Assembly: GCF_020055635.1 (NCBI RefSeq)
Contig: NZ_JAIPUT010000031.1
Span: 1 to 48,848, forward strand
Source of the DNA: Marivita sp.
Lineage (GTDB): Bacteria; Pseudomonadota; Alphaproteobacteria; Rhodobacterales; Rhodobacteraceae
Direction: 5' to 3'
DNA length: 48,848 nt
Below the pieces are notes generated by a model. The model ran no database searches and was not told the DNA's origin. It saw only the letters and a list, made by a program, of their open reading frames with translations. Made by a program: the position numbers and the translations under genes. The number at the start of each line of letters is the position of its first letter. Position 1 is the first letter of the stretch. Positions 1 through 7,272 of this stretch are shown in pieces.

Positions 1-1624
1 CACCGAGACCGAGGCGCTGCTGCTTGAGCAGAACCTCATTAAGCAGCTCAAGCCGCGCTACAACGTGTTGCTTCGCGATGACAAATCCTTCCCGAACATC
101 CATGTCACGAAACACGCCTATCCGATGATCCACAAGCATCGCGGGGCCAAGAAGGACAAGGGCGCTTATTACGGACCCTTCGCCAGCGCGGGCGCGGTGA
201 ACCGGACGCTCAACCAGTTGCAAAAGGTGTTCCTGCTGCGCAACTGCTCGGACGCGATGTTCGAAAGCCGCACGCGGCCCTGTCTGCTCTACCAGATCAA
301 ACGCTGCTCGGCGCCCTGTGTCGGCAAGATCAGCGAAGCCGACTATGCCGACAGCGTGCGCGACGCCGAACGGTTCCTGTCGGGCAAATCGACCAACGTG
401 CAGGAAACGCTGGCCAAGCAGATGGCGCAGGCCTCGGAAGAGATGGAGTTCGAGCGCGCCGCCGCCCTGCGCGACCGTATTCGCGCGCTCACACAGGTAC
501 AGACGGCGCAGGGGATCAATCCGCGCGGCGTGACTGAAGCGGACGTGATCGCGCTGCATCTGGAGAAGGGGCAGGCCTGCGTGCAGGTGTTCTTCATCCG
601 GGCGAACCAGAACTGGGGCAACCGCGATTTCTATCCGCGTGTCGGGCCGGATGTGGAAGAGGCCGAGGTGCTCGAAGCGTTCCTTGGCCAGTTCTATGAC
701 TCCAAGGAACCGGCGCGCCTGATCCTGCTGTCCCACCCGATCGAGAACGAAGACCTGATGACCGAAGCGCTTTCGGACAAGCTGGGCCGCAAGGTCGAGA
801 TCGCGGTGCCGCGTCGGGGCGAGAAATCGGAACTGGTGGACGGGGCCCTGCGCAACGCGCGCGAGAGCCTTGCGCGGCGGATGGCGGAGACGGCGACGCA
901 GACCAAGCTGCTCAAAGGGCTGGCCGAGGCGTTTGCACTGGACGCGCCGCCCGAGCGGATCGAGGTCTATGACAACAGCCACATCCAGGGCACCAACGCC
1001 GTGGGCGCCATGATCGTCGCCGGGCCGGACGGGTTCATGAAGAACCAGTACCGCAAGTTCAACATCAGGGGGGACGACCTTGTCCCCGGCGATGATTTCG
1101 GGATGATGAAAGAGGTGCTGACCCGGCGATTCAAGCGGTTGCTCAAGGATGATCCGGACCGCGACAAGGGGCTGTGGCCGGACCTTCTGCTGATCGATGG
1201 CGGCGCGGGGCAGGTGTCGGCGGTGCGCGAGATCATGACCGAGTACGGGGTGGAGGATATCGCCATGGTCGGTGTAGCCAAGGGAGTGGATCGCGACGCG
1301 GGCAAGGAAGAGTTCCACCGGTCGGGCCAGCGCCCGTTTGCCTTGCGCCACAACGATCCGGTGCTCTATTTCGTGCAGCGCCTGCGCGACGAGGCGCATC
1401 GCTTTGCCATCGGCACTCACCGGGCCAAGCGGGCCAAGTCCCAGATGGCCAACCCGCTGGACGAGGTGTCGGGTGTCGGCGCGGCGCGCAAACGGGCGCT
1501 GCTGGCGCATTTCGGGTCGGCCAAGGCGGTGAGCCGCGCCAACCTTGCCGATCTCAAGGCGGTTGACGGTGTGAGCGAGGCGTTGGCCGAACGCATCTAC
1601 GCCTTCTTCCACGAAAAGGGCTGA
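1..1624 (+). CDS. uvrC: UvrABC system protein C, 5'-truncated by window edge
   Basis: This is the incision subunit of UvrABC nucleotide excision repair, which cuts on both sides of a lesion held by UvrB. About 540 residues are visible. The reading frame is open from base 2, so the start codon and most of the N-terminal GIY-YIG nuclease lie outside the window. A UVR (UvrB-binding) motif is visible around 409-500 ([18 protein letters not shown]). It is followed by the RNase H-like endonuclease domain with [13 protein letters not shown] near 969-1007 and [10 protein letters not shown] near 1186. A helix-hairpin-helix pair ends the protein ([17 protein letters not shown] and [16 protein letters not shown]). 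Length and domain order fit a normal UvrC. Identification is secure; the N-terminus is unknown. Confidence 0.97.
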   Translation, partial: TETEALLLEQNLIKQLKPRYNVLLRDDKSFPNIHVTKHAYPMIHKHRGAKKDKGAYYGPFASAGAVNRTLNQLQKVFLLRNCSDAMFESRTRPCLLYQIKRCSAPCVGKISEADYADSVRDAERFLSGKSTNVQETLAKQMAQASEEMEFERAAALRDRIRALTQVQTAQGINPRGVTEADVIALHLEKGQACVQVFFIRANQNWGNRDFYPRVGPDVEEAEVLEAFLGQFYDSKEPARLILLSHPIENEDLMTEALSDKLGRKVEIAVPRRGEKSELVDGALRNARESLARRMAETATQTKLLKGLAEAFALDAPPERIEVYDNSHIQGTNAVGAMIVAGPDGFMKNQYRKFNIRGDDLVPGDDFGMMKEVLTRRFKRLLKDDPDRDKGLWPDLLLIDGGAGQVSAVREIMTEYGVEDIAMVGVAKGVDRDAGKEEFHRSGQRPFALRHNDPVLYFVQRLRDEAHRFAIGTHRAKRAKSQMANPLDEVSGVGAARKRALLAHFGSAKAVSRANLADLKAVDGVSEALAERIYAFFHEKG

Positions 1625-1629
1625 GGCGT

Positions 1630-1779
1630 TTATTGAATCGACAGGTCGATGTTGAAGTCGCTGGTCGTGCCGGTCTCTTCGTCATTGCCCATGTGATAAA
1701 CGCGGATCGCGTAGATTCCGCAACCCCGAAACGATAGGCCAGTTGTGCGATCCCGCAAAGATCTGTCGCTGTCAGGTCT
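1630..1779 (-). pseudogene. Open-frame remnant resembling a protein C-terminus, no start
   Basis: Reading the minus strand, an open frame of 49 codons ends at TAA 1632-1630 and is bounded upstream by an in-frame TGA at 1782-1780. The last part reads GCGIYAIRVYHMGNDEE, then TGTTSDFNIDLSIQ. This looks like the final beta strands of a secreted protein (G-Y-IRVY-M followed by a hydrophilic loop and a strand). It recalls the C-terminal repeat of PliI-like lysozyme-inhibitor-type proteins, but I am not certain of that family. There is no credible start codon or ribosome site. The frame differs from that of the thioesterase gene, which stops at 1772. I read it as the tail of a gene whose 5' part was deleted; chance coding is the alternative. 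Confidence 0.35.
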
Positions 1780-2203
1780 TCAAACCGGACAGGGTGCGAT
1801 GCACGGTTTCGGAGAGCGGGCTGGGGCGACCCTCCGGGCCCACGTGGACCTGTGCAAAAAAGCCTTCGGCCCCGGCGGTGTTGCTGTCATTGGCAAAGAG
1901 CGCGATCTCGAAACGAAATGACGATGTGCCGATATGCGCAACCCGTAGACCGGCCGTCAGAATGTCGGGAAACCCGAGTTCGGCGTGATATCGACAGCCG
2001 CTTTCCACAACGAGGAACCTGACCGCCTCGGGGCCCCGGATCTCGATGCCCTGATCCATCTGCCACAGGCTGACGGCGGTGTCGAAAAGCGCGTAATAGG
2101 TGGCGTTGTTCAGATGCCCGTATTCGTCATTGTCCTGCCAGCGCGTGGGCAGAATGCGAAATGCGCGATAGTCGGCGCGGATGCCGGGAGGCGTGCGGGA
2201 CAT
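1772..2203 (-). CDS. Acyl-CoA thioesterase of the 4HBT hot-dog family
   Basis: A protein of 143 residues with the YbgC/FcbC-like hot-dog pattern: RWQDNDEYGHLNNATYYALFD near residues 20-40, where the Asp/Asn-rich stretch and H-L-N-N are typical of the 4-hydroxybenzoyl-CoA thioesterase fold. Such enzymes hydrolyse acyl-CoA thioesters in the cytosol; the substrate cannot be read from sequence. The start chosen is the ATG at 2203, which overlaps the stop of the upstream gene as TGATG. This implies translational coupling in a three-gene operon with a TSUP permease and a TIGR02186-type protein. A longer reading upstream would run across the neighbour and has no family similarity. Confidence 0.85.
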   Translation of the reverse strand: MSRTPPGIRADYRAFRILPTRWQDNDEYGHLNNATYYALFDTAVSLWQMDQGIEIRGPEAVRFLVVESGCRYHAELGFPDILTAGLRVAHIGTSSFRFEIALFANDSNTAGAEGFFAQVHVGPEGRPSPLSETVHRTLSGLKT

Positions 2204-2961
2204 CAGCCGGACCGCATCAGCCGGAACGCGGCCGAAGCCCCCCAACCCGCCGCGATGGCGATGGCCAGCGAGAGCAGTCCATAGACGAGGGGTTGCTGTC
2301 TCGACAGGTTGAACAGCCACCGCTCGAGCCCGACCTTGCGCACGTCGATGCTGGTTTCATACATCGACACGACATCGCCGCCGCGGGTGAGGAAGATGCG
2401 GGTGCGGTAATCGCCTTCGGTCAGGTTCGCGGGCATGTCGATCGCGGTGTCGAACAGGGTGGATTCGCGCAGGTCCACAGCCCCTTCCTTGAGCGCGTAA
2501 AGCCCGTTTTCGGTGCGGATTCGGATCACGGCATCGGTGAAGGCCTGTGGTTCGGCCACGTTCATCGGCGCTCCGACAGAGCGGATCGCGCGCGGAATCG
2601 AAATGCTGTGGCGCAGGTCTTCGGTGTCGGAAATCACCTCGTTCCAGGGGGCCGAGGTCGCAACCGCGTAAAAGCTCGGAGCCGCGTCGACATTGACGGA
2701 ATCGACATTCACCCAGATGCCCAGGCGGCGTTCCTTGCGGCGCACCGTCACCGGAACCCGCGGTCCCGAGACCGTGACGATGACCTGCAACGGTTCGGCC
2801 ATGGGGATCGGGGTTTCGCGCTTTATGGCGCCGTAGATGATGATTTCCGATCCGTCGAAATTGGTCGAGATCGAAACCTGGTCCTGGCTCAGGCCAAGCA
2901 CGACCTCTTCGGCACGCAGCGGGGCGGCCAGCAGGGCGAGGAGGATCAGCAGACTGCGCAT
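2203..2961 (-). CDS. TIGR02186 family membrane-anchored periplasmic protein
   Basis: A protein of 252 residues with an N-terminal signal sequence (MRSLLILLALLAAPLRAEE). It has a long beta-rich periplasmic region and one C-terminal transmembrane segment (PLVYGLLSLAIAIAAGWGAS), followed by a short basic tail. The pattern matches the alphaproteobacterial TIGR02186 conserved family, which is usually found beside a TSUP permease, as here. Function is unknown; one membrane anchor and a large outer domain suggest an accessory subunit of the permease. The ATG at 2961 overlaps the stop of the TSUP gene (TGATG), and its own stop overlaps the thioesterase start. The family assignment is from memory of the sequence pattern. 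Confidence 0.8.
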   Translation of the reverse strand: MRSLLILLALLAAPLRAEEVVLGLSQDQVSISTNFDGSEIIIYGAIKRETPIPMAEPLQVIVTVSGPRVPVTVRRKERRLGIWVNVDSVNVDAAPSFYAVATSAPWNEVISDTEDLRHSISIPRAIRSVGAPMNVAEPQAFTDAVIRIRTENGLYALKEGAVDLRESTLFDTAIDMPANLTEGDYRTRIFLTRGGDVVSMYETSIDVRKVGLERWLFNLSRQQPLVYGLLSLAIAIAAGWGASAAFRLMRSG

Positions 2962-3875
2962 CAGTGCCCCTCCGCCGCGCCGATGGTGAACAGCTCGGTC
3001 GGCTGGATGAGGAGGTCGGTCGCGAGCTTGCCGCAAACGACAAGCACCATGATCGCCAGCAGGATGCGCAGCTGTTCGGCCTTGAGCTTGGCTCCGAGAA
3101 TGGCGCCGAACTGCGCGCCCACCACGCCGCCCACCAGCAGCAGCACCGCGAGCACCATGTCGACAGTGTAGTTGGTCGTCGCGTGCAGAAGCGTCGTGAA
3201 AGCGGTCACGAAGATGATCTGGAACAGCGAGGTTCCGACGACCACCTTGGTCGGCATGCCAAGCAGGTAGATCATCGCGGGCACCATGATGAAGCCGCCG
3301 CCGACCCCCATGATGGCGGCAAGCACGCCGACCAGCACGCCCACGATCACCGGCGGGATCACCGAGATATAAAGCCCCGAGGTGCGGAACCGCATCTTGA
3401 AGGGCAGGCCGTGGATCCAGTTGTGCTTCTTGCGCGCCGGGGGCTTGCCAGACTTCGTCTTCCGGATCGCGTTCAGGCTTTCGACGAACATCAACCCGCC
3501 GATGACACCCAGGAAGATCACGTAACAGAGCTTGACCAGCAGATCGACCTGCCCAAGGCTCTTGAGGTAGTTGAACAGCCAGACACCCAGCGCGGCCCCG
3601 ATCAGGCCACCGACAAGCAGAACCGTTCCCATCTTCAGGTCGACGGTCTTGCGCCGCAGATGCGCCAGCACGCCCGAGAAGGACGAGGCGACGATCTGGT
3701 TGGCCTCGGTCGCGACGGCGACGGCTGGCGGAATGCCGATGAAGAACAGCAGCGGCGTCATCAGAAATCCGCCGCCGACGCCGAACATGCCCGACAGCAC
3801 ACCGACGATACCCCCCAGCCCGAGAAGCAGGAATGCGTTGACCGATATTTCGGCGATCGGGAGGTATATCTGCAT
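2961..3875 (-). CDS. TSUP (TauE/SafE) family membrane permease, copy A
   Basis: A membrane protein of 304 residues with about eight helices, arranged as two related halves that each carry the family glycine motif (GMFGVGGGFLMTP near residue 29 and IMGVGGGFIMVPAM near residue 192). TSUP proteins are thought to move sulfur-containing or organic anions such as sulfite, sulfoacetate or thiosulfate; the substrate here is unknown. The ATG at 3875 was chosen because the paralogue immediately upstream begins with the same MQIYLPIAE. An open frame extends much further upstream but crosses the neighbouring gene. There is no good Shine-Dalgarno sequence, and a promoter ends five bases before the ATG. 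It heads the operon with the TIGR02186 protein and the thioesterase. Confidence 0.92.
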   Translation of the reverse strand: MQIYLPIAEISVNAFLLLGLGGIVGVLSGMFGVGGGFLMTPLLFFIGIPPAVAVATEANQIVASSFSGVLAHLRRKTVDLKMGTVLLVGGLIGAALGVWLFNYLKSLGQVDLLVKLCYVIFLGVIGGLMFVESLNAIRKTKSGKPPARKKHNWIHGLPFKMRFRTSGLYISVIPPVIVGVLVGVLAAIMGVGGGFIMVPAMIYLLGMPTKVVVGTSLFQIIFVTAFTTLLHATTNYTVDMVLAVLLLVGGVVGAQFGAILGAKLKAEQLRILLAIMVLVVCGKLATDLLIQPTELFTIGAAEGH

Positions 3876-3910
3876 GTCGTTCTGTAGCCTCAAGGCGGCA
3901 GCCGTTTCAA
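3876..3910 (-). promoter_or_regulatory. Promoter of TSUP copy A, predicted leaderless start
   Basis: On the minus strand, TTGAAA (3910-3905), 18 bases, then TACAGA (3886-3881), then only five bases before the ATG at 3875. Transcription starting 6-8 bases after the -10 box would begin at the start codon itself, consistent with the weak or absent ribosome-binding site. The promoter of copy B has identical geometry, which supports both calls. Confidence 0.5.
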
Positions 3911-4048
3911 GCGTGGATGGATGGCGCGCTGCGACCGTCGAGCAGGGTGTCGGATACCGGGCACAGTGGCGATGGGGCCGGGTCGGAATGCGGGACGGAT
4001 TTGCGTCCGTCCAGGGCCACGGGGCCGTCATCTGCGTCCGCGCCTGCA

Positions 4049-4960
4049 TCACGACCCGATTTCGGAAAGCGAATAGAGCTCGGCCGGCCGGATCGCGAGG
4101 TCGAACGCCAGCTTGGCGCAGACCAGAAGCACCAGCCCGGCCAGAAGGATGCGCAATTGCTCGGCCTTGAGGCGCGCCCCGACCATCGCGCCATATTGTG
4201 CGCCGATCACGCCTCCGATCAACAGGAGAACGGCGAGGATGATGTCGACGGTGTAGTTCGTGGCGGCGTGCAACAGCGTGGTGAAGGCGGTGACGAAGAT
4301 GATCTGGTACAATGACGTGCCGACGACCACCTTGGTGGGCATGCTCAGAAGGTAGATCATCGCCGGCACCATGATGAAACCGCCACCGACGCCCATGATC
4401 GCCGACAGCACGCCGACCGACAGGCCGACCAGCAGCGGCGGGATCACCGAAATATAGAGGCCGGAGACCCGGAACCGCATCTTGAAGGGCATCCCGTGCA
4501 CCCAGGTGTGCTTGCGCCGTTTCGGGGCGGCGCCCTTGCGCGCCTGTCGCAATGCCTGAAGGCTTTCGACGAACATCAGGCTGCCGACGATGCCGAGAAA
4601 GACCACGTAACACAGGTTCACCATCAGATCGACCTGGCCCAGCGTCTTGAGAAGGGTGAAGACGTAGACACCGAGCGCAGAGCCCAGCAGCCCTCCGGCG
4701 AGAAGGACGCTGCCCATGCGGAAATCGACATTGCGTCGCCGGACATGCGGCAGCAGCGCGGAGAAGGACGCGGCGACGATCTGGTTGGCCGAGGTGGCCA
4801 CGGCCACGGCGGGGGGGATGCCGATGAAGAACAGAAGCGGCGTGATGAGAAACCCGCCGCCGACCCCGAACATGCCCGAGAGCAAGCCCACCAGCCCGCC
4901 CAATCCAAGCAGCAGGAAGGCATTCACCGAGACTTCCGCGATGGGCAGGTAGATTTGCAT
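4049..4960 (-). CDS. TSUP (TauE/SafE) family membrane permease, copy B
   Basis: A protein of 303 residues, roughly three-quarters identical by eye to the adjacent copy A across its whole length. It carries the same two glycine motifs (GMFGVGGGFLITP and IMGVGGGFIMVPAM) and the same MQIYLPIAE start at 4960. An in-frame start six codons earlier is possible but is not conserved in copy A. The most divergent parts are the central cytoplasmic loop (around residues 137-152) and the C-terminus, so the pair may differ in specificity or partner. Copy B has no TIGR02186 partner directly after it; the 173-base gap to copy A holds the copy A promoter. Tandem duplication included the promoter. Confidence 0.92.
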   Translation of the reverse strand: MQIYLPIAEVSVNAFLLLGLGGLVGLLSGMFGVGGGFLITPLLFFIGIPPAVAVATSANQIVAASFSALLPHVRRRNVDFRMGSVLLAGGLLGSALGVYVFTLLKTLGQVDLMVNLCYVVFLGIVGSLMFVESLQALRQARKGAAPKRRKHTWVHGMPFKMRFRVSGLYISVIPPLLVGLSVGVLSAIMGVGGGFIMVPAMIYLLSMPTKVVVGTSLYQIIFVTAFTTLLHAATNYTVDIILAVLLLIGGVIGAQYGAMVGARLKAEQLRILLAGLVLLVCAKLAFDLAIRPAELYSLSEIGS

Positions 4961-4995
4961 GGTCGTGCTTAGGCGCAACCTGTCCGGGGTTTCAA
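4961..4995 (-). promoter_or_regulatory. Promoter of TSUP copy B, predicted leaderless start
   Basis: On the minus strand, TTGAAA (4995-4990), an 18-base spacer, then TAAGCA (4971-4966), then five bases before the ATG at 4960. Box spacing and distance to the start match the copy A promoter exactly although the spacer sequence has diverged. No Shine-Dalgarno sequence is visible. Confidence 0.5.
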
Positions 4996-5060
4996 GGGGG
5001 GCGGTGCCGCAAGGCGCGTGCCGGCCCGGACACTGCGCTGCCCGCGGGCCTGACGCGGTG

Positions 5061-5082
5061 GATGAGGCGTCGACGCCTCATC
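5061..5082. repeat. Perfect 22-bp palindrome downstream of the importer operon
   Basis: GATGAGGCGTC followed directly by its exact complement GACGCCTCATC, with the axis in GTCGAC. It lies two bases from a separate hairpin (5085-5102), in the non-coding gap after the last gene of the nucleoside importer operon. It probably contributes to 3'-end formation, but it has no T-run. Confidence 0.6.
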
Positions 5083-5084
5083 GT

Positions 5085-5102
5085 GTTTCCGCTGACGGAA
5101 AC
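5085..5102 (-). terminator. 3'-end hairpin of the GTCA-loop family (copy 1)
   Basis: In the minus-strand sense this reads GTTTCCG-TCAG-CGGAAAC, a perfect seven-pair stem with a four-base loop, beginning 12 bases after the stop of the permease gene. Hairpins with the same TTCCGTCANCGGAA core follow two other genes in this window (33904-33925 and 37185-37200). There is no uridine run, so it may be a transcript-end stabiliser or a weak terminator. Confidence 0.55.
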
Positions 5103-5114
5103 GGGGCCCGACGG

Positions 5115-6080
5115 TCAGCGTTCCTTGACGTAGGGTTCGCCACCCGCGCGTGGCGGGATCGCCTTGCCGACAAAGCCTGCAAGGATCACCACGGTCAGGA
5201 TGTAGGGCAGCGCGTCCATCACCTGCACCGGCACCACGAAAACGCCAAGGTCGATGTTCTGATAGCGCAGCGCCACCGCTTGCAGCAGACCGAAGAGCAG
5301 GCAGGCATAAAGCGCGTACCAGGGCCGCCACTTGGCGAAGATCAGCGCGGCCAGCGCGATGAACCCACGTCCGGCGGTCATGTCCTTGACGAACCCTGCC
5401 TGAAGCGCGGTGGCCAGGTAGGCACCTGCGACGCCGCAGAGGATGCCGCAGATGCCTACCGCCATGTAGCGCAGTCCCACGACGGAAATGCCTGCGGTGT
5501 CCACCGCCTCGGGCGCTTCGCCCACCGCGCGCAGGCGCAGCCCGAACCGTGTGCGGTAGAGCAGCCACCACGTGAGCGGCACCATGAGAAAGCCGAAGTA
5601 GACAAGAATCGAATGGCCCGAGATCAGTTCGGAATAGATCGGTCCCAGAAGTGGCACGCCCGCAAGCGTTTCGGCGCCCGGCAGGATCACCGGTTCGAAC
5701 CGGCCCGCCCCGATCAGCGAGGGGGTGCGCCCGCCCTGGCTGAACCAGTCCTGAGCGATCAAAACGGTCAGGCCCGCTGCGAGAAAATTGATCGCAACGC
5801 CGGAAATCAACTGGTTGCCGCGAAAGGTGATCGAAGCCAGCCCGTGCACCACGGACAGCGCAATCGACGCCAGGATACCCGCGCCCAGCCCCATCCAGAC
5901 ATCGCCGGTGATCGACGCCACGGCGGCCGAGAAAAACGCGGCGGCCAGCATCTTGCCCTCCAGCCCGATGTCGAAGATGCCCGCGCGTTCGGAAAAGAGA
6001 CCGGCCAGGCAGGCCAGCAAGAGCGGCGTGGCAAGGCGTACCGTGCTGTCCAAGACCTGAATTAGCGTCAAGAAGTCCAT
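5115..6080 (-). CDS. Nucleoside-type ABC importer, permease 2 (BMP family system)
   Basis: An inner-membrane permease of 321 residues related to YufQ/NupC and the RbsC/BPD_transp_2 family. The signature SERAGIFDIGLEGKML occurs near residue 30 and GNQLISGVAINFLAAG near residue 108, with about ten hydrophobic segments. It forms the transmembrane channel with the permease encoded just upstream and is powered by the double-ATPase protein. Systems with a BMP-type binding protein are known to import purine or other nucleosides; the exact substrate here is inferred only. It is the last gene of the four-gene operon, 61 bases after permease 1, and is followed by hairpins at 5061-5102. Confidence 0.9.
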   Translation of the reverse strand: MDFLTLIQVLDSTVRLATPLLLACLAGLFSERAGIFDIGLEGKMLAAAFFSAAVASITGDVWMGLGAGILASIALSVVHGLASITFRGNQLISGVAINFLAAGLTVLIAQDWFSQGGRTPSLIGAGRFEPVILPGAETLAGVPLLGPIYSELISGHSILVYFGFLMVPLTWWLLYRTRFGLRLRAVGEAPEAVDTAGISVVGLRYMAVGICGILCGVAGAYLATALQAGFVKDMTAGRGFIALAALIFAKWRPWYALYACLLFGLLQAVALRYQNIDLGVFVVPVQVMDALPYILTVVILAGFVGKAIPPRAGGEPYVKER

Positions 6081-6141
6081 GGTTCAGGTCCTGAATCTTG
6101 CTTGGGAAAGAAGGGGGCTGACGGAAAGAAGCTGCATCGGT

Positions 6142-7272
6142 CTATTCTGCCGGCCCGGACTGGGCTGACCGTCCGTCGGGCCGCGCCGGTTTGCGGAAGG
6201 CGAGAAAGGTCCGTTCCAGCGGCATCCGCACCATGTTGTCGAGCGCTCCGGTGAACAGGATGACAAGCGCCTGGATCACGACGATGAGTTCGCGCGGGAT
6301 ATTGGTCCAGAGCGCAAGCTCGGCCCCGCCCTGATAGAGAAAGCCGAAAAGAAGCGCCGCCAGCAGCACGCCCAGCGGGTGCGATCTGCCCATCAGGGCC
6401 ACCGCGATACCGATGAAGCCCGCGCCCTCGGTCGCGTTCATGACAAGGCGCTCGGCCTCGCCCATCGTGGTGTTGAGCGCCATCATCCCGGCCAGCCCGC
6501 CGGAAATGAGCATGGCGACCACGGTGATCTTGACCGGGCTGATGCCGGCATATTTCGCCCCGGATTCAGAAAAGCCGAAGGCGCGGATTTCATAGCCCAG
6601 CCGCGTGCGCCAGATCAGCAGCCACACGAGGAAACAGGCCAGAACCGCCAGAAAGAAGGTCACGTTGGCCGGCGCGCCACGGAACATCGGTTCCGCCGCG
6701 GTCGAGAACATGTCCTGAAACGTCGGCAGATGCGTGGCCTCGGGAAACCGCGCCGTTGCCGGGTCCATCGCACCTTGCGGGCGCAGCAGGTTCACCAGCA
6801 CGTAGTTCAGTACGGCGGCGGCGATGAAGTTGAACATGATCGTGGTGATCACGATATGGCTGCCGCGCTTGGCCTGAAGATAGGCCGGGATCAGCGCCCA
6901 GAGCGCGCCGAACAAAGCCGCCGACACCGTCGCGCCGACCAGCGCCACGTACCAGTTGGGCCAAGGGATATAGAGACAGGCCAGAGCCACGCCCAACCCG
7001 CCGATCATCGCCTGTCCTTCGCCACCGATGTTGAACAGGCGGGCGTGAAAGGCGATGGCCACGGCGAGACCAGTGAAGATGAAGTTGGTCGCGTAATAGA
7101 GCGTGTACCCCCATCCCGAGGACCGCATCAATGCGCCATCGACCATGAGCTGGAACGCAGCAATCGGGTCTTCGCCGATGCCGATGATCACCAGCGCCGA
7201 CAGCAATGCGGCAAGGATCAGGGAGATCAGGGGGACAAGGACCGCGTCGGCCCAGGCGGGCATCTTATCCAT
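6142..7272 (-). CDS. Nucleoside-type ABC importer, permease 1 (BMP family system)
   Basis: A membrane protein of 376 residues related to YufP/NupB. FHARLFNIGGEGQAMIGG near residue 80 is the family hallmark, and GSHIVITTIMFNFIAA and FSESGAKYAGI follow. Its start ATG (7272) lies inside the end of the ATPase gene, with eight bases shared (ATGGATAA), indicating translational coupling. A GTG three codons earlier and an ATG three codons later are alternatives. The last 20 or so residues are hydrophilic and probably cytoplasmic. It pairs with the next permease to form the translocation pore. Confidence 0.9.
   Translation of the reverse strand: MDKMPAWADAVLVPLISLILAALLSALVIIGIGEDPIAAFQLMVDGALMRSSGWGYTLYYATNFIFTGLAVAIAFHARLFNIGGEGQAMIGGLGVALACLYIPWPNWYVALVGATVSAALFGALWALIPAYLQAKRGSHIVITTIMFNFIAAAVLNYVLVNLLRPQGAMDPATARFPEATHLPTFQDMFSTAAEPMFRGAPANVTFFLAVLACFLVWLLIWRTRLGYEIRAFGFSESGAKYAGISPVKITVVAMLISGGLAGMMALNTTMGEAERLVMNATEGAGFIGIAVALMGRSHPLGVLLAALLFGFLYQGGAELALWTNIPRELIVVIQALVILFTGALDNMVRMPLERTFLAFRKPARPDGRSAQSGPAE

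Noticed and set aside
2961-4613. TSUP copy A read as a 550-residue fusion protein
   Set aside because: The first 245 or so residues come from an off-frame reading of copy B and the gap; the true start is fixed by homology with copy B at MQIYLPIAE.
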